From Gynuella sp050296195 (lineage in GTDB: Bacteria > Pseudomonadota > Gammaproteobacteria > Pseudomonadales > Natronospirillaceae), in the NCBI RefSeq assembly GCF_050296195.1, contig NZ_JBNKRB010000054.1: 64,000 nucleotides of DNA. One strand, given 5' to 3'. The notes below the pieces were generated by a model, which was not told where the DNA came from, did not search any database, and saw nothing but the letters and a program-made list of their open reading frames with translations. A program made the position numbers and the translations under genes. Shown here in pieces: positions 16,474-25,141 of the stretch (positions are counted from its first letter, which is position 1; the number at the start of each line of letters is the position of its first letter).

Positions 16474-17760
16474 TCAGGGCGTGTTCCACCACGGACTGTC
16501 CTGAGGTATGGGTGATGTGAGGGTATCCAGGAATGCGATCAGTTGCTGTTGTTCCTGTTCGGTCAGATTCAGCGGCAGAATATCAAAGTGTGGCCGGTTT
16601 GGATGTTGTCTGCGATCGTAGAACGGTGGTACTGGTTTGTTGTAGTGACTGACAATCTCTTGCAGAGAACTGAACTGACCGGACTGCATATACGGTGCGG
16701 TTCGGGTCACATTGCGCAGACTGGGGGTTTTGAAAGCACCGACCAGCTCTGGCCCCTGCTTTTTCAGAAAGCGCATCTCTTCACATTGCTCTGTGGCAGC
16801 ATCACTGTAAGGTGACAGACAGGTAAACTCACTGTTCTGCAAAGTAATAACGCCTTCATAACGCCCCAAATCCACATGACTTTGGTCCGGTTCCGGAGCA
16901 CCGATGTTGTGGAACTCGAAGTTTGAAAACATCGGCCCGTTATGACAGCTGGCACAATTCGCTTTTCCCATAAACAGACGCATACCCTCTACCTCTTGAG
17001 GATTCATGAGTGTGTGTAAGTGGGATGGTTCTGCCTGGTCTTTGAGAGCTTCAACAAAATGGTCAAAGCGAGCCGGTGGCAGTGTCAGTCTGCGCTCGTA
17101 GGCCATCAGTACCTTGCCGAGATTGGCAAAGACCTGATTGACGGCCGTGCGTTCCGTATCAGACAGCGCTTGCCAGTTATCTGCATGCACTCCAGGATGA
17201 GCAGGACTTGCAGGTACACTCAGTCGACGTACCACGTCCACCTGTTCCGCATTGTTGAACAGTGCCTGATATTTGGAGCCGTAAGCAGAAATAAAATAGC
17301 GGGCTGCGCTGGTGCGATCCAAACCCTGTTCGTGAAGGTCTTCCAATGGTCCCAATGCCTGTGCCCACAGACTGTCGGCACGACCATCCCAGAACTGCCA
17401 GGGACTGTATAGTGCACCAGGAATGGATGGAGCGTTACGACGGGTAATTCCCAATGCCACGGACTTCGCCAGACCATCGGTGAAGTGTTGTTCAGGTTGA
17501 TGGCAAGTCGCGCAGGAAACTTCACCATTGGCACTGAGCTGGCGATCAAAAAACAGCTGATGGCCAAGCCGGGCAGCACGTTCATCATCTGCCACTTTGT
17601 TGTCCGGTGTGTCTGGTAACCGGTGAGAGTCACTGAGCATAAATCCTGACAGAAAGATAATATCTGCATCGGTAAACAGGTAAGGATCAGACGCGCCGTG
17701 AGCCCTGCTTATAAAGAGTAAAAGGGCGAATAACACATTGCCGCATCGTTTGGTTATCAT
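16474..17760 (-). CDS. periplasmic di-heme cytochrome-c peroxidase / MauG-family protein
   Basis: 428 residues with a Sec signal peptide (to about residue 22, ISRAHGAS). Two heme c sites are visible: CATCH (about 82-86, followed by GQ-rich HFTDG) and CASCH (about 270). The C-terminus has the usual TPSLRNVTRTAPYMQSGQF motif. Members reduce peroxide or carry out oxidative modification of partner proteins. It is 9 bases downstream of the YtkA-like gene and has a good AGAGGA ribosome site. Its operon contains two other exported proteins with which it may work. Confidence 0.9.
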   Translation of the reverse strand: MITKRCGNVLFALLLFISRAHGASDPYLFTDADIIFLSGFMLSDSHRLPDTPDNKVADDERAARLGHQLFFDRQLSANGEVSCATCHQPEQHFTDGLAKSVALGITRRNAPSIPGALYSPWQFWDGRADSLWAQALGPLEDLHEQGLDRTSAARYFISAYGSKYQALFNNAEQVDVVRRLSVPASPAHPGVHADNWQALSDTERTAVNQVFANLGKVLMAYERRLTLPPARFDHFVEALKDQAEPSHLHTLMNPQEVEGMRLFMGKANCASCHNGPMFSNFEFHNIGAPEPDQSHVDLGRYEGVITLQNSEFTCLSPYSDAATEQCEEMRFLKKQGPELVGAFKTPSLRNVTRTAPYMQSGQFSSLQEIVSHYNKPVPPFYDRRQHPNRPHFDILPLNLTEQEQQQLIAFLDTLTSPIPQDSPWWNTP

Positions 17761-17769
17761 ACTGTCCTC

Positions 17770-18669
17770 TTAGAGTACCAGGTTGAAAGTCAAGGTATCC
17801 TGTTTGTCCATTTTATGAACTTCGAACTGCATCACCCACCAGCCGGTCATTTGAAATTTGATGCCATCCACTCGGTATTCTCCTGGTGAGAGTTCGTCAG
17901 TGATTTGGGGTTGTGTGGGCAAACCGTGAACGTGCCCAGGCATGTGGCCGGTGATGTCGATATGAGCTTGAGTGACCGGATTTCCCTCTGCGTCCGTCAA
18001 CCATAATGTCCATTGGTGAATGTTATTGAGAGGAATACCCTGTCCATCGAGTGGTTCGATATGTGCGAAATAATGCAATTGTCGGGATACCTGAAAGGTG
18101 GATACATCCAGATCTTCTGGAGCCTGTTGTCCGCCCATCGCCGGCATTGCCATGGTCATGTCTTGCGGTTGCTGTATATCCGGTCCGCTATCCATGCGAT
18201 TTAACATGGTCGGATGGACGGAGCGTACCTGGGTGTTATGTGCCATGATTGGCTGCGGGTCCGATAGTAGATGCATGGTATTTGTGAGGTGGATGCGGTC
18301 AGGCCAGACCTGGAGAAAACCATCTTTCAATAAAGTTTTGCCTTGTGTTTTTAACGCGGTGCTGTGTTGACGCAGACGGCTGCCAAGCTGTTGCAGTTGC
18401 TGGCGCTGTTCGTTCAGAACATCTGCGACCTCAACCAGACGCGGTTCCTGTTCGGTCCCGGCAAAATTCCGTTGATCGGCTCGGAGCGTTTTGATTTGTT
18501 GCATCAGTTGATTGGCATTGCCAAACACCGACACACTGTCCATTTCCAACGTTTCCGCCTGTTCCAATAAGCGGCTCGCCTGTTGCAAAAGTCTCGTATC
18601 TGCCTGACTGAACAGTGAGCAGATAAATAACATGCAGCCTGACAGGGTTCGGGTGAAATTAACCGACAT
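17770..18669 (-). CDS. exported protein with C-terminal YtkA/FixH-like domain
   Basis: 299 residues with an N-terminal signal peptide (LSGCMLFICSLFSQADT). A coiled, Gln- and Leu-rich segment (about 25-110) is followed by a Met/His-rich linker (PQDMTMAMPAMGG) and an immunoglobulin-like C-terminal domain with ITGHMPGHVHGLPTQP and PGEYRVDGIKFQMTGWWVM, the signature of YtkA-like proteins. Met/His-rich patches suggest metal, possibly copper, contact (inference). AAGGAG precedes the start. It lies between the choice-of-anchor B gene and the di-heme peroxidase gene in one direction. Confidence 0.75.
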   Translation of the reverse strand: MSVNFTRTLSGCMLFICSLFSQADTRLLQQASRLLEQAETLEMDSVSVFGNANQLMQQIKTLRADQRNFAGTEQEPRLVEVADVLNEQRQQLQQLGSRLRQHSTALKTQGKTLLKDGFLQVWPDRIHLTNTMHLLSDPQPIMAHNTQVRSVHPTMLNRMDSGPDIQQPQDMTMAMPAMGGQQAPEDLDVSTFQVSRQLHYFAHIEPLDGQGIPLNNIHQWTLWLTDAEGNPVTQAHIDITGHMPGHVHGLPTQPQITDELSPGEYRVDGIKFQMTGWWVMQFEVHKMDKQDTLTFNLVL

Positions 18670-18756
18670 TCGCCAACTCCTTACGATTGTGATGGCTTGA
18701 TGGAATATCTATGGGATAGGTGTTTGTCATGTTGTTTTGAATCATTTGGTTCGTGC

Positions 18757-18803
18757 CTGTATCTGAATCAGAATCTGCGTACAGACTCTGATTCAGATAA
18801 CAG
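18757..18803 (-). other. long hairpin between operon genes
   Basis: An imperfect inverted repeat of about 18 base pairs (arms TATCTGAATCAGA and TCTGATTCAGATA, with a further CTG/CAG extension inside) and a CGTA loop, located in the gap after the choice-of-anchor B gene and before the YtkA-like gene. No T-run follows on the - strand, so it more likely affects mRNA processing or stability than stops transcription. Confidence 0.45.
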
Positions 18804-18819
18804 CTGTCAGCAGCTTTTA

Positions 18820-20961
18820 CTAGAACTGCAGGCTCCAGTTGTTCAGGGTTCCATTGTCCTGGCGAGCCAGATCCCGAACTCTGAGTTGCCATTCTCCGGT
18901 AATGATCGTTCCGGTTAGTGTCACGGAGTAACTTTTTTCCAGGTTATTTGCTGAGCCGCCGGTGCGGTTGTGCAGAGAGTAGATGGTGCCTTCTGGGTCG
19001 ACCAGGTCGACCATCAGGTCACCAATATAGGTATGGGTGATGTTCACCGTAACAGACACTGACGTAGCTTCAGTATTCCCCGTGACTGTCAGCGGACTGT
19101 AGACACCAGTGCTGTTGTTGTCCGGTATTTGAACGGCGGTCACGCTCTCAAAAAAGGCCGTATCACCAGAACCGCCATTGTCGGCGGTGCCGATGTTGAC
19201 AGTGTAGTCTTCTACTTCTCCATAGTCGAAAGTACCGCAGGGGGCCGGTGCTCCATTGTATTTCATGCTCACACGCAGGCGGGTTGTGATGCCGGCGGTA
19301 TCGACTGGAATACTGAGTGCTCCGGTGACGGTACTGTTAGAGGTTCCTGCAGAACTGAAGACCTCTTCACCAGTATCGTTGAAATCGCCGTCGCCATTCA
19401 GGTCAATCCAGATTTTCCAGAATTCGCCGTAGCTGTTGCTGGAAAATGCCGGAACCAGTGATATGGGGGATTCGCCGGTTGCCAGATTGATGGTCTGGCT
19501 GGTGAAGTCGCCGTAGTTATCCGCGCCAGAAGCGTGGCTGAAATCACCAATGTCGACCTGGCTGATCCACTCATACTTGGCATCATTGCCAGAAGCGTTG
19601 CAATAAGCGATTGGGTCTGGATCGGGATCCGTATTGCTGATGGCATCCCAGTCTGGTTTTAAGGTGAACAGACCATTGCCGATATCACTGGTAATGATGT
19701 TGCCACTGGCGAAATAAATATAGTTGCTCCAGGTTCCGGAGAATTGCGCAGAGTTGGAGGCTGGGATGGTATCAAAATACCCCACCTGATGAAGGCTTCC
19801 ATTGGTGATATCCGCCGCATCCAGAATGCGCAAACCGGCGCGGTAATTGGATTCAAAAATATATCCGTTCAGGGTATACAGGTTGTGATCGATAGCCGCT
19901 GTCGGACCAACATAGCGCCCAAGTTCAACCGGTTGGTCGAGATTGCTGACATCATAAATATAGGATGTGGTGTTGTGGCCGTTGTACTGCTCGTCCAATT
20001 CATCATTCATAATCAAAATGGCATGATTATCATCCGCGAACCAACCCTGGTGGGTATATTGCGAGCCAGCATAAGTGGTACGGGAGATCTGATACGGATT
20101 GGACTTTGATGTCACGTCAACAATTGTGATGGTGTCTTCATTGTAGCCGACACAAATTTCTTTACCGGTGTATTCTGTGTCCGGTCCATTGTAGATGATG
20201 CATTGTGCATCGTGAGTGTAACCATCACTGGAAAAGCAGCCTGAATAGGTTGGATTGAGTGGATCGGAAATATCCACCATATAGAGTCCGCCACTACATT
20301 GATTGCTGCCGACGATGTAGGCGTAGCTGGTGGCCTCGTTAATGACAATGTTATGGGCATTACCAAATCCGGACATATGGGCGGTTTCGCTCAATGTGCT
20401 GCCCGGTGTTACATTGCGTAGAGTCGATAAGTCGAATACCTGCAAACCATGTGTACGGTTCCTGCTGCCATCGGCCACAATGAAAGCATAATGGTCATAG
20501 GTTTTAACGTCCCGCCAGGAGTCATTGCCGTTGTTATGGGATGGCAGAAACCCCAGAAACACAGGATTGTTGCCGTCGGTAACATCCACGAATGAGGTGC
20601 CGTTGGTACGACTTACAATGGCAATTTCAGCACCGGTCTGCGGATCGGTGTAGCCCCAGATATCGCTGAGGTCAGCATTGCCGCCGCCCATGCTGGCTTT
20701 AGGCAGGAATGACAACAGATCAATATTGTCGCATGGATAGCCATTGGCTGAGCCTCCGGTGCAAGTGGCAGTGGTGGAATTGGCAGAAAGTGAGAATGAG
20801 TCTGTTGTCAGCAGTCTCTCCATAGCCGGATTTCCGCCACCGCCATTAGAGTCATCATAGTTGAAACCGTCTGTGAACATCGCACTGTGTCCCCAAGCCT
20901 CTGCTGACAGCCAGAGAACGCTCGTGGCGAACAAGGATGTAATCGTTGATGTTTTCATCAT
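18820..20961 (-). CDS. secreted choice-of-anchor B family protein with GEVED and P/Homo B domains
   Basis: 713 residues with a signal peptide (to about residue 25, SAEAWGHS). The region from about 85 to 430 is a beta-propeller of LVIVD type with repeated phrases such as QVFDLSTLRN, YMVDISDPLNPTYSG and YIYDVSNLDQPVELGRY, matching the choice-of-anchor B family. About 450-590 is a GEVED domain (CGTFDYGEVEDYTVNI). The C-terminus (about 605-713) is a P/Homo B (proprotein convertase P) domain ending LNNWSLQF. All three are extracellular modules. First gene of the peroxidase operon; two adjacent ATGs at its start follow GGGGAT. Function not known. Confidence 0.85.
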   Translation of the reverse strand: MMKTSTITSLFATSVLWLSAEAWGHSAMFTDGFNYDDSNGGGGNPAMERLLTTDSFSLSANSTTATCTGGSANGYPCDNIDLLSFLPKASMGGGNADLSDIWGYTDPQTGAEIAIVSRTNGTSFVDVTDGNNPVFLGFLPSHNNGNDSWRDVKTYDHYAFIVADGSRNRTHGLQVFDLSTLRNVTPGSTLSETAHMSGFGNAHNIVINEATSYAYIVGSNQCSGGLYMVDISDPLNPTYSGCFSSDGYTHDAQCIIYNGPDTEYTGKEICVGYNEDTITIVDVTSKSNPYQISRTTYAGSQYTHQGWFADDNHAILIMNDELDEQYNGHNTTSYIYDVSNLDQPVELGRYVGPTAAIDHNLYTLNGYIFESNYRAGLRILDAADITNGSLHQVGYFDTIPASNSAQFSGTWSNYIYFASGNIITSDIGNGLFTLKPDWDAISNTDPDPDPIAYCNASGNDAKYEWISQVDIGDFSHASGADNYGDFTSQTINLATGESPISLVPAFSSNSYGEFWKIWIDLNGDGDFNDTGEEVFSSAGTSNSTVTGALSIPVDTAGITTRLRVSMKYNGAPAPCGTFDYGEVEDYTVNIGTADNGGSGDTAFFESVTAVQIPDNNSTGVYSPLTVTGNTEATSVSVTVNITHTYIGDLMVDLVDPEGTIYSLHNRTGGSANNLEKSYSVTLTGTIITGEWQLRVRDLARQDNGTLNNWSLQF

Positions 20962-21329
20962 GTATTTCGTATCCCCTGTATCGGGTTGTTGTTATGGGTA
21001 TCTCTAACAAGTCTCTTTTCCGCGATTACTTTGTCAGCTCCGTGCTCAAATCCTCATTTACTACGGGTAAACTGCGGTTCTGCGCGCGGTGCGTCCTCGT
21101 TCTCATAAAAACCTGTTGTTTAGAGATCCCCTTCTGTCATTGAGCCGCCATCCTCAGAATCAATGCAGGGAAAATATGCGTAATTCGCAGTCTTTTTCTG
21201 AACCGCTGGAAACATCTGGCGTAACTGGTTGGGTGGTTATGAATGGGAAGTCACCGCAAATAGCAATGCTTATAACAACGTCTGAACAACTGCCAGCGTC
21301 GCAAAGGGGCGGCAAAAATTCGCTCTCAA

Positions 21330-21345
21330 CGGATTGGTCACAGAT
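21330..21345 (+). repeat. 16-bp direct repeat, copy 1
   Basis: CGGATTGGTCACAGAT, identical to 21965-21980 in the same orientation, 635 bases apart and both outside genes. Confidence 0.5.
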
Positions 21346-21964
21346 GTAGTCTGCTTTCTTCGCCGCCCTTTATTCTGCTATTACTGTATTTTAAGTATGG
21401 TTATTCCCGGCCCGCTACCATAACCAAGTTAATAACAAAGCAAAGCCTGATCCCCCGGTCAAAGAAAACACCCTTTGTCTGTACTAATTGATGAGCATGC
21501 TTCCGGTATTTTTGTATGTGAAAAGCAGAAGGTGGGAACTAATGGCTCATGGAGTACCCGAAGCGAGGTGTCTTTGTTATTCCATTGATTTTTCATGGTC
21601 ATTTTATGCAGATCGAAAAAGCCATAATGGGGGGGAATCAGCATTAAGGTGCCAGGATGTATCACTCGGTTACCGATGGTTGCACAACAGTAGGGCGGAA
21701 GTTGACCAGTTTATAAAAATCGAGGCTTACCAATGCCCGGAATATTGATGTAACATTATGATTACAGTTCGTGATGGATCTGTATGGTTAGTCGTATTGA
21801 CTTTATAAACTACAAAAGGAGTCTCTGAATTATTACCTGTGTTGCCATGCCAGGTTCAAAATCTGCTCGAATCGGTTATTTATACTTTATAAACATCCGC
21901 TTCCGGCTCGGAACATCCAGTGCTTCAGTCGCTGATCAGACGAGCGGTCCATATCTGCACCAGG

Positions 21965-21980
21965 CGGATTGGTCACAGAT
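21965..21980 (+). repeat. 16-bp direct repeat, copy 2
   Basis: Exact second copy of CGGATTGGTCACAGAT. The flanks differ, so only the 16-mer is shared. Confidence 0.5.
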
Positions 21981-22102
21981 TTTTACCTTGCTCCGGTTTC
22001 CTCGCCGATATCATTCAGATGTTCCAGCATATTTTCAGTTTGATCCTCAGTATTCGTAACCACAATCCCTCTCTATTTTTTGTTAGTAAAAAAGGATACT
22101 CC

Positions 22103-23374
22103 ATGGAAAATGCGATTGCGCAGCAGGCTGCCGGTAATTCTCGGTTGTCGCGGTTTTTCTCTTCTTTCGGTCCAGGAATCATGATGGCTGCAGCGGCAGT
22201 GGGTGGTTCTCACCTGGTGGCTTCTACCAAAGCCGGAGCTATTTATGGATGGCAACTGGTGTTGCTGATTCTGCTGGTCAATCTGTTTAAATATCCGTTT
22301 TTTCGGGCTGGTGTTCAGTACACCATGGCAACCGGTAACAGCCTTGTGCGCGGATATGCAGGTATGGGCAAGGCTTATTTATGGCTGTTTGCCGTATTAT
22401 GTATTTTTTCCGCAGTGATCAATACCGCCGCACTGGTGTTATTCAGTGCCAGCCTGCTTAGTTACTTTGTGCCGTTTGAGCTGTCCATGATCACTTTGTC
22501 GGTGATTGTGGTGGTAACTTGTCTGTTTATCTTATTTGCCGGTCACTATAAGGCACTGGATGTTCTTTCCAAGACAATCATGATTGTTTTGACCATAACC
22601 ACACTGCTGGCAGTGGTGATAGCGTTTGGAAAGAGCGGTACGACTCCGGTTGCGGTGGAGACTGCTTCACCGTGGACCATCGGTGCCATTGGTTTTCTGG
22701 TGGTTACCATGGGCTGGATGCCGGCACCAATCGAAATATCCAGTATTACCTCAGTATGGCTTAAAAGTCAGTGCAGTCAGCAGAAAGTCACACCCCGTTC
22801 GGCGTTGTTTGACTTTAATGTCGGCTATGTAGGAACGGCTATTCTGGCGGTCATGTTTCTGGCTCTGGGGGCGTTGGTTTTACATGGCAGCGGTGTCACA
22901 TTAGCTGGATCCGGAATCGGTTTTACTCACCAGCTGGTAGGCTTATATGCCTCGACAATCGGTGAATGGTCCCGTTATCTGATTGCCGTGATCGCTTTTT
23001 TCTGCATCTTTGGCAGCACCATAACGGTTTTAGATGGTTATTCCAGAGTCGTCGCAGAGTCGTTGGCATTACTGCAGAAAAAACCACAATACAGTGAAGT
23101 TTCATACAGTATTTGGGTATTGCTGACATCGGTACTGGCGCTGGGCATTATTGCCTTCTGGGCATCGGCATTATTGCCCATGTTGAACTTTGCCATGATC
23201 ATGGCATTTATGACGACTCCATTCTTCGCGTTGCTGAATCATATGTTGGTGGGTCGTACCCGGTTATCCGGTGAGTTAGCCGTCAGCTCCGGCCTCAAGT
23301 GGCTCTCAATTGCCGGACTGGTTTATCTGTTTGGCTTTTTACTGGTCTTTATCTGGTGGAAATGGTTAATGTGA
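22103..23374 (+). CDS. Nramp-family transporter with non-canonical metal-site motifs
   Basis: 423 residues from the ATG at 22103, which has AAAGGA at 22090-22095; a longer frame from 21920 reads through unlikely sequence. About 11 membrane helices. The fold is Nramp: FGPGIMMAAAAVGGSHLVAST in helix 1 and VTMGWMPAPIEISS in helix 6. Classical Nramp proteins have DPGN in helix 1 and MPH in helix 6 as metal ligands; here these are VGGS and MPAP. The protein therefore belongs to a divergent Nramp branch whose substrate may not be manganese or iron. Stand-alone gene, followed by an 11-bp-stem hairpin. Confidence 0.8.
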   Translation: MENAIAQQAAGNSRLSRFFSSFGPGIMMAAAAVGGSHLVASTKAGAIYGWQLVLLILLVNLFKYPFFRAGVQYTMATGNSLVRGYAGMGKAYLWLFAVLCIFSAVINTAALVLFSASLLSYFVPFELSMITLSVIVVVTCLFILFAGHYKALDVLSKTIMIVLTITTLLAVVIAFGKSGTTPVAVETASPWTIGAIGFLVVTMGWMPAPIEISSITSVWLKSQCSQQKVTPRSALFDFNVGYVGTAILAVMFLALGALVLHGSGVTLAGSGIGFTHQLVGLYASTIGEWSRYLIAVIAFFCIFGSTITVLDGYSRVVAESLALLQKKPQYSEVSYSIWVLLTSVLALGIIAFWASALLPMLNFAMIMAFMTTPFFALLNHMLVGRTRLSGELAVSSGLKWLSIAGLVYLFGFLLVFIWWKWLM

Positions 23375-23399
23375 TTGTCATATTAATCTGATTGAGCAA

Positions 23400-23430
23400 T
23401 CTTATTGGCCAGTGTTGCCGGCCAATAAGA
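23400..23430 (+). terminator. terminator-like hairpin after the Nramp-like gene
   Basis: Perfect 11-bp stem TCTTATTGGCC / GGCCAATAAGA with a 9-base loop, 26 bases past the stop codon. No T-run follows, so termination may be weak or Rho-assisted. Confidence 0.5.
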
Positions 23431-23549
23431 TACTCCACTATGATTGGGCTAAATGGTTAATATCCATACACCTATGTAAGAATCTTTCTTGTCCTTCGTA
23501 AATCCCACCAGTATGCTAAGCGGCCTTTTCTGGCATTAAGGAAGTGCTC

Positions 23550-25091
23550 ATGCATACTATCAGTCGGTCAATTCGAACGTTATCTCTGGCCACACTGGCC
23601 TGTTTCTCTGTTTCCCACGCCTATGGCGCAGAACGTCAGGACTATGATCTTGATGATGATGGCCTGATCGAAATCGAGGATCTGCAGGATCTGAATGAGA
23701 TTCGCAACAATTACGATACCGTTGGTGTCATCCAGTATTTCCAGGGACATACTTTGTATGGTGTGAATACTGGTTGTCCGGAGTCCGGTTGTCATGGCTA
23801 TGAACTGGTGGCGGATCTGGATTTTGATACCAATGGCAATGGCCGCATCGATGAAGGTGATCTGTATTGGAACGAGGGAGCTGGTTGGGAACCGTTAGGG
23901 GCGTTTTCGGTCAAATTTGCGGCCGAGCTGAATGGAAACGGTCATATGATCCGGAATCTGTTCATGGTACGACCAAGTGAGAGGTTTGGAGCCCTGATTG
24001 GGTATGCCGAAGAAGCCTACATCCATGATTTGAAGCTGCAGGCCGATATAACAGCCAGACGGGAGTCCGGAACATTACTGGGTTATATCTGGAAAACCCG
24101 GGTTGAGAATATTTCCGCGCAGGTAAAAGTGACTGCGATGGGCACTAACGGCAGCTGTGACGAAGTTGATGATTGTAATATTATCGGTGGACTGATCGCT
24201 ATCGTTGATGAAGGTTCCAGTGTTTCAGGTATTCGTCTTGAGGCTGACGTATCGGGAGAAGGCATCGTTGGCGGCGTGGTTGGTGAATTAGCCAATGCGA
24301 GTATGAGCGATGTCGTGGTGCGCGCATCCATTTCCGGAGAAACACGGATTGGAGCCATCGTTGGGAAAAGTCACGACAGCCAGTATCAACGTCTGATTGC
24401 TGAAGTGAATGTCACCGCACATAACTATATTGGCGGGATTGCCGGCTACTCAGTCAGCGATAGCTTAGAGGACCTGTTGGTGACCGGTTCGTTGCTGATC
24501 GACGGTGACTATCCTGGCAATCAGTTTGCAGGTGGTATCTTTGGGGGGGTGGCTAAAGGAAGTCTTTCCCGGGCCATCTCTCTGGTTAAATTGCAAAAAG
24601 ATGAAGACGATGAGTTTAAGCTCGGGGCCGTTGTTGGTTACTGTGATCTTGATCAGAAATACAACAGCATTTATTGGGCCAGAGATTTGGCTGGCCGCGA
24701 TGAAGCCTGTGGCTATCAATATGGCTACTGGGCACCTGCGCCGCAATATCTCGACCTGGTGGATATACAATGTGCCACCAGCGCCGCTAATCGTTGTAAC
24801 GGTTTGAGTTATCAGGGTTACGACCAGGTCAAAAATGCCGAGGGCAAGACTCTATGGCAGTTTGGCAGCAATACTGAAGCGCCGGGAATGTTGTTACTGG
24901 GCAGAATCTGGGCAGACCGCGATGTTGATGGTCATATTGATGACTGGCCGACAGGGTCATCGGAGGGCGAACAGCCCGGATCAGAAAAACCCGCAACAGA
25001 CAACCCGAGCAACTCATCAGGGGGTGGTTCTGCGGGCTTTGGGGTGTTATTGCTCGGACTGGTCACGCTGCTCAGACGCAGACAGGACTAA
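23550..25091 (+). CDS. secreted GLUG-repeat protein with GlyGly-CTERM-like sorting tail
   Basis: 513 residues from the ATG at 23550 (TAAGGAAG upstream; an in-frame GTG lies two codons before). Signal peptide ending around SHAYGA. Two calcium-loop-like segments follow: DLDDDGLIEIEDL and DTNGNGRIDEGDLYW. The middle (about 130-370) has repeated GLUG-type units such as GGLIAIVDEGSS, GGVVGELANAS, GAIVGKSH and GGIAGYS. The last 25 residues, SGGGSAGFGVLLLGLVTLLRRR, are a GlyGly-CTERM-like signal: Gly-rich, one membrane helix, basic end. Such tails are substrates of rhombosortase and type II secretion in gammaproteobacteria. Likely a cell-surface or secreted adhesin-like protein. Confidence 0.8.
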   Translation: MHTISRSIRTLSLATLACFSVSHAYGAERQDYDLDDDGLIEIEDLQDLNEIRNNYDTVGVIQYFQGHTLYGVNTGCPESGCHGYELVADLDFDTNGNGRIDEGDLYWNEGAGWEPLGAFSVKFAAELNGNGHMIRNLFMVRPSERFGALIGYAEEAYIHDLKLQADITARRESGTLLGYIWKTRVENISAQVKVTAMGTNGSCDEVDDCNIIGGLIAIVDEGSSVSGIRLEADVSGEGIVGGVVGELANASMSDVVVRASISGETRIGAIVGKSHDSQYQRLIAEVNVTAHNYIGGIAGYSVSDSLEDLLVTGSLLIDGDYPGNQFAGGIFGGVAKGSLSRAISLVKLQKDEDDEFKLGAVVGYCDLDQKYNSIYWARDLAGRDEACGYQYGYWAPAPQYLDLVDIQCATSAANRCNGLSYQGYDQVKNAEGKTLWQFGSNTEAPGMLLLGRIWADRDVDGHIDDWPTGSSEGEQPGSEKPATDNPSNSSGGGSAGFGVLLLGLVTLLRRRQD

Positions 25092-25100
25092 TGTTCAGAG

Positions 25101-25126
25101 CAGCCCGTCACCATGTTGACGGGCTG
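25101..25126. terminator. bidirectional hairpin between convergent genes
   Basis: Perfect 10-bp stem CAGCCCGTCA / TGACGGGCTG with loop CCATGT, placed in the 50-base gap between the GLUG protein gene and the convergent malic enzyme gene. No clear T-run on either side. Confidence 0.55.
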
Positions 25127-25141
25127 TGATCAGCTGACTGA

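Larger units (their letters stand above)
20962..22102. other. 1.1-kb region without a convincing gene
   Basis: Carries the divergent promoters of the choice-of-anchor B operon and the Nramp-like gene. Short open frames of 65-86 codons (for example 21488-21748) lack ribosome sites and family features. A 16-base direct repeat (CGGATTGGTCACAGAT) occurs at 21330-21345 and 21965-21980. Confidence 0.5.

Noticed and set aside
21488..21748. 86-codon frame in the gap before the Nramp-like gene
   Set aside because: No ribosome site, Cys/Ser/Trp-rich random-like composition and no recognisable domain.
21920..22102. Upstream extension of the Nramp-like frame
   Set aside because: No membrane or family features; ATG at 22103 has a good ribosome site and starts at the expected place.
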